Positions 9,082-20,112 are shown, numbered from the stretch's first letter. The stretch: DNA of 64,000 bases from Streptococcus pseudopneumoniae (GCF_001074565.1 NZ_JUQX01000001.1:43627-107626), one strand, 5' to 3'. Translations and numbers: made by a program. The notes: generated by a model not told the origin, from the sequence alone.

Positions 9082-9519
9082 TTAGCCATTAAGAAGAATT
9101 TCTCTGAGCGACTTGTAGTACAAGCATTTTTTAGAATAGTTGTTGATCCAATTTTCGAGGAAGGCGACTTCTTTAGGAGTCGCTTTATTAGTTCCTTTGG
9201 GTAACCATCTACGAATGAGCCTGTTGTGATCTTCATTAGTTCCCCTTAACCAAGAAGCATAGGGGTGTGGATAATAGATATGCTCCTTAGAAAACACATT
9301 AGACAAGTGGTTGAATCCTGTTCAATTATCTGTCGTGATGGAAAGAATTTAATGCTGTTTTAAGATGAATTTTAGAGCCTGATTGACAGACTCAGCGCTT
9401 TTATTTGAAATCAATAGGACTGTCTCACGTTTGATTTCAGTATGGACAGTTTAAAGAGCTCTTTTCCAAGTAAAGAAGCAATTTTTCTATTTGATACCCC
9501 TTCTTTTTTCCCGACCTTC
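9082..9519 (-). pseudogene. IS30-family transposase relic
   Basis: Read on minus, 9519 downwards gives an HTH-like segment (EGVSNRKIASLLGK), then after a frameshift TVHTEIKRETV, then directly SAESVNQALKFILKQH and ILSITTDN with two in-frame stops, and finally an open 74-codon frame with SWLRGTNEDHNRLIRRW. These match the N-terminal HTH and the C-terminal DDE part of IS30-family transposases (TTDNG and RGTNE carry the second Asp and the Glu). The middle of the gene is deleted. Inverted repeats were not found. It marks the tehB-side edge of the accessory insert. Confidence 0.8.
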
Positions 9520-9527
9520 ATGTATGT

Positions 9528-10388
9528 TTATTTTACTTTTTTAGCTAGCATGGTCGCAAAACGTAGTTGAATGCGATTGCCGTTTTCATCACGACGGTGC
9601 AGATGTCCTGGATTTTCATTGTACTTGACCAACTCCCAATCCTTGTAGTAGTCAGCCAATTCCCCTTCTTTAAAGGTGAATGGGAAGTTCACTGAGCAAG
9701 GATAATCCTCTGTATCCATGGCACAGACGATAAGGTTATAGCCACCGACCGTGGTGTGCTCCTGCATATTTTGGATAATAGCTGGAATGCGGTCCGCTTG
9801 TAGGAACATCAGAACAACTGTCGATACGATGAAATCATAGGCTTGCCCAATGCTGGCTGAATTGATATCATAAAGTCCGACAGGCATGTCTAGATCCTCT
9901 TGCTCTACGATGCTTTGCAAGATTTCAAGGGATAGTTCATTTTGATCAATAGCTGTCACATCAAAACCATTCTGTGCAAGAAAGAGAGAGTTACGGCCTT
10001 GACCACAACCCAAATCCAAGGCTCTTCCTGGTTTCACCGTTTGCATAGCTTCTAGGACCTCTGAATGGACTGGATTGGTCTGGTATTTCTTAGGGAAATA
10101 ATCCTCAGGTTTACAATAAAATTCCAAGTACCACTCTACATCGTCTGTTGCAGCCTCTACTCGGTGCCAGGCTTGCGGTTGTGCCATAGGATTGTCAGCT
10201 CCTGCCTCAAAAAGGTGCTCAGCTAGAACCTCACCATCTTCAGTCAACTCAATAAACTTGAGTGCCCCCTTCAAGACAGTAATTTTTCCCCAAGTGCCGA
10301 CTTTAGTATTGTGCTTTTGCTGAACAGCTTCAGGCATGGTCTGTTTATTCCACAAGGGCATCCGTTTATAGGCAATTAATTTTTCCAT
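9528..10388 (-). CDS. tehB: TehB-type SAM-dependent methyltransferase
   Basis: A 286-aa protein with the small N-terminal TehB-like beta domain (residues 1-90, [20 protein letters not shown]) and a class I methyltransferase domain ([19 protein letters not shown] near residue 118). Homologues methylate tellurite and selenite and give weak tellurite resistance; the physiological substrate is unknown. It follows smpB by 14 bases, so it belongs to the rnr-smpB transcript. Confidence 0.92.
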   Translation of the reverse strand: MEKLIAYKRMPLWNKQTMPEAVQQKHNTKVGTWGKITVLKGALKFIELTEDGEVLAEHLFEAGADNPMAQPQAWHRVEAATDDVEWYLEFYCKPEDYFPKKYQTNPVHSEVLEAMQTVKPGRALDLGCGQGRNSLFLAQNGFDVTAIDQNELSLEILQSIVEQEDLDMPVGLYDINSASIGQAYDFIVSTVVLMFLQADRIPAIIQNMQEHTTVGGYNLIVCAMDTEDYPCSVNFPFTFKEGELADYYKDWELVKYNENPGHLHRRDENGNRIQLRFATMLAKKVK

Positions 10389-10402
10389 TTTACTTCCTCT
10401 TC

Positions 10403-10870
10403 TTAACGCTGGTTAACAGCTTTCATCACACGCGCAATATCGCGGTTTTGTTCACGTCGCTTGATCGACTCCCGTTTGTCATAGTCATGTTTCCCTTTGG
10501 CAAGTCCTAAAAGAAGCTTGGCATAGCCATCTTTGAGATAGACTTTGAGGGGAACAAGGGTCATTCCTGTCCCTTTGGTCTCTTGTTCCAATTTTTGAAT
10601 TTGCTTCTTATGGAGCAAGAGTTTGCGACGGCGTTCAGGTTCCTGGTTCCAGATATTGCCCTCTTCGTAAGGGGCGATATGAACGTTGCTCAACCAGACT
10701 TCCCCATTTTTTACTTGGGCAAAGCCGTCCTTGAGATTGATTCGAGCAGCTCGAACGCTCTTGATTTCAGTTCCGGTCAGGACCATTCCTGCCTCTAGCG
10801 TATCTACGATTGTATAGTCGTGGTGCGCCTTTTTATTTTGTGCGACGACCTTTCCCTCGCCCTTTGCCAT
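10403..10870 (-). CDS. smpB: SsrA-binding protein SmpB
   Basis: A 155-aa partner of tmRNA in trans-translation. It has the family's N-terminal [18 protein letters not shown] and the basic C-terminal tail [26 protein letters not shown]. Start at 10870 lies inside the 3' end of rnr (38-base overlap), so the two are translationally coupled. RNase R and SmpB act together in releasing stalled ribosomes and degrading the faulty mRNA. Confidence 0.97.
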   Translation of the reverse strand: MAKGEGKVVAQNKKAHHDYTIVDTLEAGMVLTGTEIKSVRAARINLKDGFAQVKNGEVWLSNVHIAPYEEGNIWNQEPERRRKLLLHKKQIQKLEQETKGTGMTLVPLKVYLKDGYAKLLLGLAKGKHDYDKRESIKRREQNRDIARVMKAVNQR

Positions 10871-13184
10871 GCTTGGCTCCTTTCTTAGCTACTTCTTTGT
10901 AAAATGGTTTCTTACCCTTTTTCTTGTCTTTAGAAGACGATTTGCGCTTATCATCAAAACGACCTTGTCTCTTCTTGTCTTCCTTCTTATCCGAACGACG
11001 ACTTGAACCACGACCCCTGTCTCTGCGACCAGCTTGTTTCAAGCCTTTTTCGATGACATCAAACTCACTTGGAATATAAGAGAAATCAATCTCACCTGTC
11101 ATTTTATCCGCTCTTTCTACGCGAATACGTATCTGCTGTCCTACACGGAAGGTAATGCCTGATTTCTCCCCACGAAGAGTCAAATCCCGCTCATTGAAAT
11201 GATAAAATTCAGGCAAATTGGTGATGTGAATCAAACCTTCGACTGTATTTGGCAATTCGACAAAGAGACCGAACTTGACAATGCTGGATACAACCGCATC
11301 ATATTCTTCACCCACGTATTCTTCCATGTACTCAGCCTTTTTCATGGCTTCTACTTCACGCTCAGCCTCGATGGCACGACGCTCACGGTTGGAAGACTGG
11401 GTCGCAATCTCTGGAATCACTTGTTCAAAATGCTCTGCTATTTCCTTAGAACGTCCATAGTCCCGAATCATGCGGTGAACAAGGAGGTCAGGATAACGGC
11501 GAATGGGGCTGGTAAAGTGAGTGTAATAGTCTGCCGCTAGTCCATAGTGTCCGTGATTGTGCTCAGAATAGCGAGCTTGTTGCATGGAACGGAGAAGCAT
11601 CATTGATAACACATCCGCATATGGCTCGCCTTCAGTAGCACGCATGATGTCTTGAAGGGCTTCTTGACTAATCTCACTAGCAGTTCCATAGATTCGTAAT
11701 CCAAAACTTGAAGCGTAATCAATAAACTTCTGAACTTTTTCAGCCTTGGGCTCCTCGTGAATCCGATAGATAAAAGGTAGGTCCAGTTTGCTATAGTGCT
11801 CGGCAACCGTTTCGTTGGCTATCAACATGAAGGACTCAATCATCCGCTCAGCAACGCCGCGTTGACGGAGGACAATATCCACAGGCTTGCCTTTTTTATC
11901 CACCAAAATCTTAGCTTCGCTGGTATCAAAATTCAGGGCACCACGTTTCTCACGCATGCTTTCTAGACTTTCATGAAGCTTGGCCATTAACTTGATACTA
12001 GGAACAATTTTCTTAAACTCTTGTCTCTTTTCCTCATCGCCAGCTAGGATGTCATTGACAGCGCTATAGGTCATACGGAAACTAGTCTTGATAACTGTTT
12101 GGGTAATGGTGTAATTAACCACACGACCGTGTTTATCAATTTCCATAATGGCAGACTGGGTCAAGCGATCGACTTGAGGATTGAGCGAGCAGATACCATT
12201 TGACAGACGCTCTGGAAGCATTGGAACCACTCGATCTGTTACATAGACAGAAGTCGCGCGGTTAAGGGCTTCCTTGTCAAGGGCAGAGCCCTCAGTCACA
12301 TAGTAGGAAACATCCGCGATGTGAACTCCGAGTTCCATATTGCCATTTTTCAAAGGCTTGATGTGAACTGCATCGTCCAAGTCCTTGGCATCCGCGCCGT
12401 CAATGGTAAAAGTAAGCTCATCTCTTAAATCAAGACGCCCTTCCATATCCTGTTGAGATGGCGCATCCGGTACTTTCTCTGCCTCTTTGAGAACAGCCTC
12501 TGGAAATTCTGAGACAATATCCATGGACTCCAAGACTTCAAGGACATCAATTCCCGCATCAGTAGAGTGTCCTACTACATCCAGTACAGATGCGACAAAG
12601 AAATCGTGTTTTCTACTTGGGTATTTGTCGATAAAGACCTTGAGAACCTCTGTCCCTTCAAGTTTGAGGGCTGGTTTCTTCACATAAATCGGTTGGCTGA
12701 TTTTCTGATTCTTTGAACGAATGTAGCCAGCATACTTAGGTTTTTCCTGATCCAGAACGATTTGGCCTACAACTGTCGTCAGGCTGTGTTCTAAGATATC
12801 AATAATTTTAGCTTCGGCAGCTGTTCCCTTGTTGCGGTCAGCAACTTTCTTGATGACCACTTCAACGGTATCGCCATCAATAGCGTAGTTGACATCGTTT
12901 TTCCCTACAAAAAGGTCGTCCTCTTCGCCTTCCAGACTGACAAAGCCAAAGCCATTTTTATGGGCATGAAAAACCCCTTTGAGGGTGATTTCATGTTTCT
13001 TCTTCTGGTCCAAGGTAAGGCTTCCATCTTCTCCAAATCGAATCTGGTGCTTTCTTTCCATCAGAGACAGGGTTTTAATCAACTCACGGAAATCCTTGGA
13101 TCCATCCTTTCCGAGAGCCTGAGCTAGATCATTTACCGTCACTCGCCCCTTCTCTTGCAAATATTCTTTAATTTTATCTTTCAT
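10833..13184 (-). CDS. rnr: Ribonuclease R
   Basis: A 783-aa 3'-5' exoribonuclease of the RNB family. In order: an N-terminal winged-helix and cold-shock region, the RNB catalytic core with [13 protein letters not shown] (metal-binding aspartates, about residue 270), a C-terminal S1 domain (about 630-715) and a very basic Lys/Arg-rich tail that can bind structured RNA or the ribosome. Length is typical. A BOX repeat lies upstream of its start. Confidence 0.97.
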   Translation of the reverse strand: MKDKIKEYLQEKGRVTVNDLAQALGKDGSKDFRELIKTLSLMERKHQIRFGEDGSLTLDQKKKHEITLKGVFHAHKNGFGFVSLEGEEDDLFVGKNDVNYAIDGDTVEVVIKKVADRNKGTAAEAKIIDILEHSLTTVVGQIVLDQEKPKYAGYIRSKNQKISQPIYVKKPALKLEGTEVLKVFIDKYPSRKHDFFVASVLDVVGHSTDAGIDVLEVLESMDIVSEFPEAVLKEAEKVPDAPSQQDMEGRLDLRDELTFTIDGADAKDLDDAVHIKPLKNGNMELGVHIADVSYYVTEGSALDKEALNRATSVYVTDRVVPMLPERLSNGICSLNPQVDRLTQSAIMEIDKHGRVVNYTITQTVIKTSFRMTYSAVNDILAGDEEKRQEFKKIVPSIKLMAKLHESLESMREKRGALNFDTSEAKILVDKKGKPVDIVLRQRGVAERMIESFMLIANETVAEHYSKLDLPFIYRIHEEPKAEKVQKFIDYASSFGLRIYGTASEISQEALQDIMRATEGEPYADVLSMMLLRSMQQARYSEHNHGHYGLAADYYTHFTSPIRRYPDLLVHRMIRDYGRSKEIAEHFEQVIPEIATQSSNRERRAIEAEREVEAMKKAEYMEEYVGEEYDAVVSSIVKFGLFVELPNTVEGLIHITNLPEFYHFNERDLTLRGEKSGITFRVGQQIRIRVERADKMTGEIDFSYIPSEFDVIEKGLKQAGRRDRGRGSSRRSDKKEDKKRQGRFDDKRKSSSKDKKKGKKPFYKEVAKKGAKHGKGRGKGRRTK

Positions 13185-13243
13185 GTTTTCTTTCTAGATT
13201 TTTTAATTTTCTTTAACTGTAAGACCTTCTCAAACATCATTTA

Positions 13244-13348
13244 ATACTCAATAAAAATCAAAGAGCAAACTAGAAAGCTAGGCGCAGGCAGTACTGGAGT
13301 ACGACAAGACGACGCTGACGTGGTTTGAATTTGATTTTTGAAGAGTAT
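13244..13348. repeat. BOX element (boxA and boxC, no boxB)
   Basis: A 105-bp intergenic element bounded by ATACTCA and AAGAGTAT. The left part (AATCAAAGAGCAAACTAG, GCGCAGG) is boxC-like and the right part (ACGACGCTGACGTGGTTTGAA) is boxA-like, as in Mitis-group BOX repeats. The boxB module is absent. It sits between secG and rnr. Confidence 0.85.
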
Positions 13349-13387
13349 AAAAATAAAAATAGGCTAAGACCTAGTCTCGCCCATTTC

Positions 13388-13621
13388 TTATCTACTTGAT
13401 AATACCGTCAATGCTAAGGCAATGGCTAGCCAGAAAAAGACTAAAATACCTGTCAAACGTTGCATCACAGCTTCAAAACCACGCGCTTTACTACGTTCAA
13501 ACAAATCACCTGAGCTGGCATCAAATACATTGCTGGATTGGTTCTTAGTTGGTTGCATGAAAATCGCAATTACAATCACAACAGATAATACTAATAAAAT
13601 GGTTAATAATAGGTTATACAT
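13388..13621 (-). CDS. secG: Preprotein translocase subunit SecG
   Basis: A 77-aa membrane protein of the SecYEG channel. Two hydrophobic helices (residues 2-22 and 54-74) flank the conserved cytoplasmic loop MQPTKNQSSNVF. It follows rpmG by about 40 bases on the same strand and has a ribosome site AAGGAG. Confidence 0.93.
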   Translation of the reverse strand: MYNLLLTILLVLSVVIVIAIFMQPTKNQSSNVFDASSGDLFERSKARGFEAVMQRLTGILVFFWLAIALALTVLSSR

Positions 13622-13660
13622 ATCAAACTCCTTAAAATCCCTATTATTTTACCATAAATT

Positions 13661-13810
13661 CTACTTAGATTCAAGATGTAAAGTTACTTTTCTTTCCTTT
13701 GGACAATATTTTAGAACTTCAATCTTGTCTGGATGGGTTTTTGAGTTCTTACTGGTTAGATAATTCATGCTACCACAAGAGGAGCATTTAAGATTGATTT
13801 TTACTCGCAC
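13661..13810 (-). CDS. rpmG: 50S ribosomal protein L33
   Basis: A 49-aa frame too short for routine calls. It begins GTG (13810) and reads [20 protein letters not shown], continues [20 protein letters not shown] and ends LHLESK. CSSC and the single later Cys (YCPKE) give a zinc ribbon that is partly complete. The start overlaps the last ten bases of pmrA, so its translation is probably coupled to pmrA. Confidence 0.92.
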   Translation of the reverse strand: MRVKINLKCSSCGSMNYLTSKNSKTHPDKIEVLKYCPKERKVTLHLESK

Positions 13811-15009
13811 GAGATTTCCTTTACTTTTAATAATGATCTAAATTGAACTAAGTTACATAAGCAACTGAAAGCCACACAAGCAGCCGTCGCATAAAAAACA
13901 GAGTGGTAGCCATATTGCCCCGCGACTGCTGAACCAGTCATAGGGCCAACAACACCTCCAAGGTAGAAAAAGACTTGGTTAAAGGCAAAAATCCTTGAAA
14001 TGCCAGCTTTGGGAGTCATTTTACTAAGCAAGGCATTGATACCTGGTATCAGAGCGCCCGTTCCTAAACCAAAGAGAAAACGATACAAACCGAGTTCAAG
14101 AGGACTGGTCGCACTGGCACAAAGAAGGTAGATGATTACTGAATACATCTGAGCCAGAATCAGAAGTCGATGATTCCCTAGCTTATCACCAAGCTTTCCC
14201 ATCACTCCAGCGCTCATCATACTAGAAAATCCCATACTAGATACAATCAAGCCTGAAACGAAGAGGAGATTTTCAGTCTGCCCTAAGTCCCGTACATAGA
14301 GAGCCAAAATGGGACCAATGGATTGAGCTGAAAATTGTATGACAAAGGTAGTTAAAAATAAACTAATCAAAAGATGAGAGTGCTTGATTGAACCGAGCAA
14401 TTCTTTTGTTGGTATTGCTTTCTCCTTAGCTATTGGCTGAAAATCCTCCTTGATAAAGAAAATGGTTAAGAGTGCAGCTAAAAACAAGAAGGCACCAATC
14501 AACAGAAAAACATTTCGAATACCAAAAATTTCAGCAACTAAGCCCCCAACAAAGGGGCCCGTTAGGGTTCCAGCTACTACTCCCGTTGATAAAGTCCCCA
14601 AAGCATAGCCAGACTTATCCTTAGGAACTTGACTGGCTATTAAAGCCGTCGCATTTGGAACGAAACCTGTAAATACACCATTTAGTAATCTAAGAAAGAT
14701 TAGCCAATAGATATTCGGCACGAAGGCCAAACCTCCCATGGTGATGGTCATGGCAAGGCCTGCTCGAATCATCATGGGTTTTCGACCGTACTTGTCGGCA
14801 AGAATGCCCCAGATCGGAGAAACTAAAGCTGCGGAAACAGCTGAAACTGAGATGGCTAATCCAGCATAGAAAGCAACTTGATCCCGCTCTATTCCCAACT
14901 GCTCTACAAAGATAGGCATAAAAGGGACGACTAAGGAAATACTGGCTCCCGTTAGAAAACTACCAAACCAGGCGACACGAAGATTATCTTTCCAACTAAT
15001 CTCTTGCAC
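13801..15009 (-). CDS. pmrA: PmrA multidrug efflux transporter (MFS)
   Basis: A 402-aa major facilitator with 12 membrane segments. The A-motif region [11 protein letters not shown] is in the first cytoplasmic loop, and [14 protein letters not shown] is the drug-H+ antiporter motif C. It closely matches pneumococcal PmrA, an exporter of fluoroquinolones and dyes. GTG at 15009 is chosen because GGAGG lies eight bases upstream; the longer TTG start would put that site inside the gene. It overlaps coaE by 14 bases. Confidence 0.9.
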   Translation of the reverse strand: MQEISWKDNLRVAWFGSFLTGASISLVVPFMPIFVEQLGIERDQVAFYAGLAISVSAVSAALVSPIWGILADKYGRKPMMIRAGLAMTITMGGLAFVPNIYWLIFLRLLNGVFTGFVPNATALIASQVPKDKSGYALGTLSTGVVAGTLTGPFVGGLVAEIFGIRNVFLLIGAFLFLAALLTIFFIKEDFQPIAKEKAIPTKELLGSIKHSHLLISLFLTTFVIQFSAQSIGPILALYVRDLGQTENLLFVSGLIVSSMGFSSMMSAGVMGKLGDKLGNHRLLILAQMYSVIIYLLCASATSPLELGLYRFLFGLGTGALIPGINALLSKMTPKAGISRIFAFNQVFFYLGGVVGPMTGSAVAGQYGYHSVFYATAACVAFSCLCNLVQFRSLLKVKEISCE

Positions 15010-15601
15010 AGCTATCGCCTCCTTCAAGTAACTTCACTACTTGCCCCACAAGCTGGTCACGACTGCCATTATTATCTAATATATGACTCGCCAATTTTTT
15101 CTTTTCTTCTAAAGACCACTGGGCTGCCAGACGGGACTCAGCTACTTCCTTAGAAAGATGATCCCGTTTCATAAAACGTTCTAATTGGATATCATGGTCC
15201 ACATAGACCAGCCACGTTTCATCAAACCAGTTGGCATAGTTCTGCTCAAAAAGCAGAGGAATATCCATGAAAAAAATCGCTTCTGTCTGAGCCAACTGTT
15301 CTCTTAGTGCAGCCAGTTCCTCACGAATAATCTCTCCTTGGGTTTGCTTAGACCATTCCCGCTCTTCAGGGTTTGAAAAGATGAGACTAGCTAGGAGAGG
15401 GCGATTGAGTTCTCCATTTTCTAAGATAATTTCCTGTCCAAAATGCTGAACTAAGACCTGATATAGACGCCCACCATGTCTTTGTAGCTGGTGGACAAGT
15501 CGGTCAGCATCTACCACTTGAAAGCCTTGCTCTCTTAGGAAATTTGTCACAGTTGACTTCCCAGAGGCAATTCCTCCTGTGATTCCAATGATTTTTCCCA
15601 T
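14996..15601 (-). CDS. coaE: Dephospho-CoA kinase
   Basis: A 201-aa enzyme for the last step of coenzyme A synthesis. P-loop GGIASGKST at residues 8-16, then DADRLVHQL and the lid region RFMKRDHLSKEVAESRLAAQ. The ATG at 15601 overlaps the mutM stop by one base (TGATG) and gives the family length; an upstream start would add nine unrelated residues. Confidence 0.95.
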   Translation of the reverse strand: MGKIIGITGGIASGKSTVTNFLREQGFQVVDADRLVHQLQRHGGRLYQVLVQHFGQEIILENGELNRPLLASLIFSNPEEREWSKQTQGEIIREELAALREQLAQTEAIFFMDIPLLFEQNYANWFDETWLVYVDHDIQLERFMKRDHLSKEVAESRLAAQWSLEEKKKLASHILDNNGSRDQLVGQVVKLLEGGDSCARD

Positions 15602-16425
15602 CAGTCCCTCCTTTGACACTGAGGACAAAAATGAGTTCCCCTTCCACCGAGCTGGAATTTCTCAATGATGGTGCCACAGCATGAACATGCTTGACCAGTC
15701 TTATCATAGACCTGATGGAAGTCCTGCATGGTTCCATCTTCCCCAAATGCATTGGTATAGGTTCGAATAGTTGAACCCCCTTTTTCAACAGCCTGACCCA
15801 AAACAGCAATGGTCTGGTCATGAATAGCTGACGCTTCCTCTGCTGTCAAAGTTTGGGAAGCTCTAGCTGGATGGACCTGAGCTCGCCAGAGAACCTCATC
15901 CACATAGATATTGCCAAGACCAGCGACCAAGGTTTGGTCTAGGAGGTGGGATTTGATAGGCTTCTTAGATTTGGCTAGGGCAGCTTGGAAGGACTGCAAA
16001 TCAAAGTCCTGCTCGATTGGTTCAGGGCCTAGTTTTTTAGAAACAAAGTAGGCGTCCAAAAGGGCAGGCGCTAGCAGTTCCATGGTACCAAACTTGCGTA
16101 CATCTTCATAAACTAGCGTACCTCCATCTTCAAACTGGAAGAAGACATGGGCATGCTTGCGTTCAGGGATCTGGTCTGGATAGTAAAAATACTTGCCCTC
16201 CATCCGCAGATGGGAAATCAAGACCTTGTTTGTCAGGTAAAAAAGTAGATATTTCCCACGACGCCCCATGGACTCAATTACTTGGCCAGGCACTTCCTTT
16301 CGAAACTCGTCCAAATCTGTCTTGATCATCTTAGGATAAGCAATCTCTATATTAGAAATCTTCTTTCCCAAAATCAATTTTTCTAAGCCACGTCGAACGG
16401 TTTCAACCTCAGGTAATTCAGGCAT
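15601..16425 (-). CDS. mutM: Formamidopyrimidine-DNA glycosylase
   Basis: A 274-aa base-excision repair enzyme that removes 8-oxoguanine and nicks the strand. The N-terminal PELPEVETV gives the catalytic Pro2 and Glu3. The helix-two-turn-helix ([17 protein letters not shown]) and the C-terminal zinc finger (CSCCG ... HFCPQCQ) are intact. The start at 16425 puts Pro at position 2 as required; the longer frame does not. Confidence 0.96.
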   Translation of the reverse strand: MPELPEVETVRRGLEKLILGKKISNIEIAYPKMIKTDLDEFRKEVPGQVIESMGRRGKYLLFYLTNKVLISHLRMEGKYFYYPDQIPERKHAHVFFQFEDGGTLVYEDVRKFGTMELLAPALLDAYFVSKKLGPEPIEQDFDLQSFQAALAKSKKPIKSHLLDQTLVAGLGNIYVDEVLWRAQVHPARASQTLTAEEASAIHDQTIAVLGQAVEKGGSTIRTYTNAFGEDGTMQDFHQVYDKTGQACSCCGTIIEKFQLGGRGTHFCPQCQRRD

Positions 16426-16473
16426 AAATCCTCCTTCTGTAAAAACAAGAAGCAGGCATGAGCCCACCTCTAC

Positions 16474-17373
16474 TTAGTATTCTTTTTCATTATAGCCAAA
16501 GTCTGCCAAATCTAGCTTTTTATCACGCCAGTTTTTCTTGACCTTGACCCAAGTTTCTAGGAAAACCTTATCCCCTAGCATGAGTTCGATATCACGACGG
16601 GCCATGGTCCCAATTTTCTTGAGCATAGCGCCACCTTTTCCGATGACAATCCCTTTTTGGCTATCGCGCTCGACCATGATGGTTGCTCGGATATGGACCT
16701 TGTCTGTCTCTTCATCACGCTTCATAGAGTCAACCACTACGGCAACTGAGTGAGGGATTTCTTCACGCGTTAGGTGCAAGACTTTCTCACGAATCATCTC
16801 TGAAACCAAGAAACGCTCAGGATGATCTGTGATTTGATCAGCTGGGAAATACTGGAAACCTTCCTCTAGATTTTCACTCAAAATATCGATTAGTCGAGAA
16901 ACGTTATTTCCCTGAAGAGCTGAGATAGGAACGATTTCCTTGAAGTCCATCTGGTTACGGAAGTCATCAATCTGAGCCAAAAGCTGGTCTGGATGAACCT
17001 TGTCAATCTTATTCACCACCAGAATCACAGGAACCTTGGCAGCTTTCAGACGCTCAATAATCATGTCGTCACCCTTACCACGTGGCTCATCAGCTGGCAC
17101 CATGAAGAGTACAGTATCTACTTCACGAAGGGTGCTGTAGGCTGATTCCACCATGAAATCTCCAAGGGCTGTCTTAGGCTTGTGAATTCCAGGTGTGTCG
17201 ATAAAAACGATTTGTTCCTTATCCGTGGTGTAAATCCCCATGATTTTATTGCGCGTTGTTTGCGCCTTGTCACTCATAATGGCAATCTTTTGCCCCATGA
17301 CATGATTCAAAAAAGTCGACTTCCCAACATTGGGACGTCCTAAAATGGCTACAAAGCCTGATTTAAATGTCAT
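16474..17373 (-). CDS. era: GTPase Era
   Basis: A 299-aa ribosome-assembly GTPase that binds the 3' end of 16S rRNA. Motifs GRPNVGKST (G1), DTPGIHKP (G3) and NKID (G4) are present, with a C-terminal type II KH domain containing [13 protein letters not shown]. Co-directional with dgkA and ybeY in the common Firmicute order ybeY-dgkA-era. Confidence 0.97.
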   Translation of the reverse strand: MTFKSGFVAILGRPNVGKSTFLNHVMGQKIAIMSDKAQTTRNKIMGIYTTDKEQIVFIDTPGIHKPKTALGDFMVESAYSTLREVDTVLFMVPADEPRGKGDDMIIERLKAAKVPVILVVNKIDKVHPDQLLAQIDDFRNQMDFKEIVPISALQGNNVSRLIDILSENLEEGFQYFPADQITDHPERFLVSEMIREKVLHLTREEIPHSVAVVVDSMKRDEETDKVHIRATIMVERDSQKGIVIGKGGAMLKKIGTMARRDIELMLGDKVFLETWVKVKKNWRDKKLDLADFGYNEKEY

Positions 17374-17389
17374 AATTTCCTCTTAGTGT

Positions 17390-17785
17390 TTAAAATAGTA
17401 TATCCCAAATGCGTGGGAGAAAGATAAGCGCACCTGTCAAAGCGGCAAAAAGTGAGACCACAAGCACGGCACCAGCTGCCATGTCCTTGGCTTTCTTTGC
17501 CAACATAGAAAAGTGATAATGACTGGCTAAATCCACCACATTTTCGATAGCAGAGTTAATAATCTCAAAAGCTACTACCAAGAAAATGCTCATCAGGAGA
17601 AAGAGCCATTCAATCCGTGACACCTGAAAAACAAAACCTGCAAGGATAACCACTAGAGCCGTCACTGCATGTTTTCGCATATTGCGTTCTTCCTTGATGG
17701 CAGTCAGAATGCCTGTCAGGGCAAATTCTAAACTGGATATCAGGTCACGATTTTTCCATTTTCGTTTATTGTCTTGTGAGTCCAT
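17390..17785 (-). CDS. dgkA: Undecaprenol/diacylglycerol kinase
   Basis: A 131-aa integral membrane kinase with three helices. The family motif [14 protein letters not shown] and the following [11 protein letters not shown] supply the metal and ATP ligands. In Gram-positives the substrate is mainly undecaprenol for cell-wall lipid carrier recycling. It overlaps the end of ybeY by 20 bases. Confidence 0.94.
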   Translation of the reverse strand: MDSQDNKRKWKNRDLISSLEFALTGILTAIKEERNMRKHAVTALVVILAGFVFQVSRIEWLFLLMSIFLVVAFEIINSAIENVVDLASHYHFSMLAKKAKDMAAGAVLVVSLFAALTGALIFLPRIWDILF

Positions 17786-18263
17786 AGGCTGTTAAAATTT
17801 CTTCTTGTAAACCGAACATCTCCGCTTCTTCTTCCGGAGTGTAGTGATCGTAGCCGTTGATATGTAAAAAGCCGTGTACTGCCAAGAAGCCCATCTCACG
17901 CTCAAAGCTATGACCGTATTCCTCAGCCTGCTCATGAGCCTTATCGATAGAGATGAACAGTTCCCCAATATAGGCATCAAACTCAGACATCATCTCTGCT
18001 AATTCAGGGTTTTCAAGCAGATCTTCCTCATCAAAGGAGATGTCCAATTCCGGTTTATATTCAAGGCTAATGACATCTGTCGGACGATCCGTATCACGGT
18101 ACTCAAGGTTGAGTTCGTGGCTACGCTCATTGGTCACAAAAGTAACTGCCATCTCCTTGTCTTCTTTTCCTATTTTTTGGGCCGCAAATTCCAAGATTTC
18201 TTGGGTTTGTTGCAAGATTTCTTGTGAAACTTGACCAGTTTCATCTACCATTTCAATATACAT
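17766..18263 (-). CDS. ybeY: Endoribonuclease YbeY
   Basis: A 165-aa metal-dependent RNase for 16S rRNA 3' maturation and ribosome quality control. The signature [11 protein letters not shown] gives the three zinc-binding histidines (HxxxHxxGxxH). First gene of the ybeY-dgkA-era-mutM-coaE-pmrA-rpmG-secG run, with an extended -10 promoter 30 bases upstream. Confidence 0.96.
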   Translation of the reverse strand: MYIEMVDETGQVSQEILQQTQEILEFAAQKIGKEDKEMAVTFVTNERSHELNLEYRDTDRPTDVISLEYKPELDISFDEEDLLENPELAEMMSEFDAYIGELFISIDKAHEQAEEYGHSFEREMGFLAVHGFLHINGYDHYTPEEEAEMFGLQEEILTAYGLTRQ

Positions 18264-18292
18264 GTACTTCTCGATTCTCTTTACTTGGCTTT

Positions 18293-18337
18293 ATTATACC
18301 ATATTTCCATGATTTTATTCTACCTTTTTGATATAAT
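18293..18337. promoter_or_regulatory. Divergent extended -10 promoters for ybeY and pavA
   Basis: Minus strand TGGTATAAT (-10 at 18293-18298) drives ybeY. Plus strand TGATATAAT (-10 at 18332-18337) drives pavA. Both carry the TGn extension and lack a good -35. The pavA -10 lies only three bases before an in-frame ATG at 18341, so that codon cannot be the usual start. Confidence 0.7.
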
Positions 18338-18367
18338 ACTATGGAATACAAACACAAGGAGAGAACG

Positions 18368-20023
18368 ATGTCATTTGACGGATTTTTTTTACACCACATG
18401 GTTGAGGAATTGCGAAGCGAGTTAGTGAACGGTCGCATTCAGAAAATCAATCAGCCTTTTGAACAAGAGTTGATCTTGCAAATCCGCAGCAATCGCCAAA
18501 GTCATCGCCTGCTCCTTTCTGCTCATCCCGTTTTTGGTCGCATCCAGCTGACCCAAACAACCTTTGAAAATCCAGCCCAACCTTCTACTTTTATCATGGT
18601 TTTGAGAAAGTATTTGCAGGGTGCTCTGATTGAGTCGATTGAGCAAGTCGAAAATGACCGTATTGTGGAAATCACGGTTTCCAATAAAAACGAAATTGGA
18701 GATCATATCCAGGCTACACTGATTATCGAGATTATGGGCAAACACAGCAATATTCTCCTCGTGGATAAAAGTAGACATAAAATCCTCGAAGTTATCAAAC
18801 ACGTTGGCTTTTCACAAAATAGCTACCGCACCCTGCTTCCTGGGTCGACCTATATCGCTCCACCAAGTACAGAATCGCTCAATCCTTTTACTGTCAAGGA
18901 TGAAAAGCTCTTTGAAATCCTGCAGACCCAAGAGCTAACAGCCAAAAATCTTCAAAGTCTCTTTCAAGGTCTAGGACGAGATACGGCAAACGAACTGGAA
19001 AGTTTATTGGTTAGTGACAAACTATCCACTTTCCGTAACTTTTTCGGTCAAGAAACCAAGCCATTCTTGACTGAGACTTCCTTCAGTCCAGTTCCTTTTG
19101 CAAATCAGGTGGGAGAGCCTTTTACCAGTCTTTCTGACTTGCTGGACACCTACTATAAGGACAAGGCTGAACGGGACCGTGTCAAACAGCAAGCTAGCGA
19201 ACTGATTCGTCGTGTTGAAAATGAACTTCAGAAAAATCGTCACAAGCTGAAAAAACAAGAAAAAGAATTACTGGCGACAGACAATGCTGAGGAATTTCGC
19301 CAAAAAGGAGAATTGTTGACGACCTTCCTCCACCAAGTTCCGAATGACCAAGACCAGGTTATCCTAGAAAACTACTACACCAATCAACCTATCACCATTG
19401 CTCTTGATAAGGCCTTGACTCCCAGTCAGAATGCCCAACGCTACTTTAAACGTTACCAGAAACTCAAAGAAGCTGTCAAATACCTGACTGAGCTGATTGA
19501 AGAAACCAAGGCAACTATTCTTTATCTAGAAAGTGTCGAGACCGTCCTCAACCAAGCTGGACTGGAAGAAATCGCTGAAATCCGTGAAGAATTGATCCAA
19601 ACTGGCTTTATTAGAAGACGCCAACGCGAAAAAATCCAGAAACGCAAAAAACCAGAACAGTATCTGGCGAGCGATGGCAAGACCATCATCTATGTCGGAC
19701 GAAACAACTTGCAAAATGAAGAACTAACCTTTAAAATGGCTCGCAAGGAAGAACTTTGGTTTCATGCCAAAGACATTCCAGGAAGCCACGTCGTCATCTC
19801 AGGCAATCTCAATCCTTCTGACGAAGTTAAGACAGATGCAGCGGAGCTAGCTGCCTACTTCTCCAAGGGACGTCTGTCAAATCTGGTGCAGGTTGATATG
19901 ATAGAAGTCAAAAAACTCAACAAACCAACTGGTGGCAAACCCGGTTTTGTAACCTACACAGGACAAAAGACCCTCCGAGTTACACCAGACCCAGAAAAAA
20001 TCGCATCTATGAAAAAATCCTGA
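18368..20023 (+). CDS. pavA: PavA / RqcH-type NFACT protein
   Basis: A 551-aa protein known in pneumococcus as the fibronectin-binding adherence factor PavA; the family (NFACT, RqcH) also works in ribosome-associated quality control by recruiting tRNA-Ala to stalled 50S subunits. The N-terminal NFACT-N region starts MSFDGFFLHHMV, a long coiled coil lies around residues 280-320, and the C-terminal NFACT-R domain contains GRNNLQNEEL and WFHAKDIPGSHVV. There is no signal peptide. ATG at 18368 is chosen because AAGGAGAG precedes it and the earlier ATG abuts the -10. Confidence 0.95.
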   Translation: MSFDGFFLHHMVEELRSELVNGRIQKINQPFEQELILQIRSNRQSHRLLLSAHPVFGRIQLTQTTFENPAQPSTFIMVLRKYLQGALIESIEQVENDRIVEITVSNKNEIGDHIQATLIIEIMGKHSNILLVDKSRHKILEVIKHVGFSQNSYRTLLPGSTYIAPPSTESLNPFTVKDEKLFEILQTQELTAKNLQSLFQGLGRDTANELESLLVSDKLSTFRNFFGQETKPFLTETSFSPVPFANQVGEPFTSLSDLLDTYYKDKAERDRVKQQASELIRRVENELQKNRHKLKKQEKELLATDNAEEFRQKGELLTTFLHQVPNDQDQVILENYYTNQPITIALDKALTPSQNAQRYFKRYQKLKEAVKYLTELIEETKATILYLESVETVLNQAGLEEIAEIREELIQTGFIRRRQREKIQKRKKPEQYLASDGKTIIYVGRNNLQNEELTFKMARKEELWFHAKDIPGSHVVISGNLNPSDEVKTDAAELAAYFSKGRLSNLVQVDMIEVKKLNKPTGGKPGFVTYTGQKTLRVTPDPEKIASMKKS

Positions 20024-20051
20024 TTCCACTTGAAATCAGGATTTTCTTTTA
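20014..20051 (+). terminator. pavA terminator overlapping the stop codon
   Basis: AAAATCCTGATT, 8-base loop, AATCAGGATTTT: a perfect 12-bp stem followed by TTTTCTTTT. The pavA TGA lies inside the left arm. Confidence 0.85.
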
Positions 20052-20055
20052 CATT

Positions 20056-20112
20056 TTACTCTGCTATCAAGGTTTCCAAGCTAACCTTCATCATATCAGT
20101 GAATGTGTTTTG
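20056..20112 (-). pseudogene. Orphan deoD 3' end
   Basis: Minus-strand translation reads [18 protein letters not shown] and a stop, the same as the last 18 residues of the intact DeoD at 21099 with one change (Ser for Gly). The DNA matches 21107-21163 with about eight differences in 57. It is a second copy of the deoD tail with no gene attached, on the far side of the sirtuin gene. Confidence 0.85.

Noticed and set aside
13244..13348. Calling the intergenic repeat a RUP element
   Set aside because: The CGACGCTGACG and AAAGAGCAAACTAG parts are boxA and boxC signatures, so BOX fits better.
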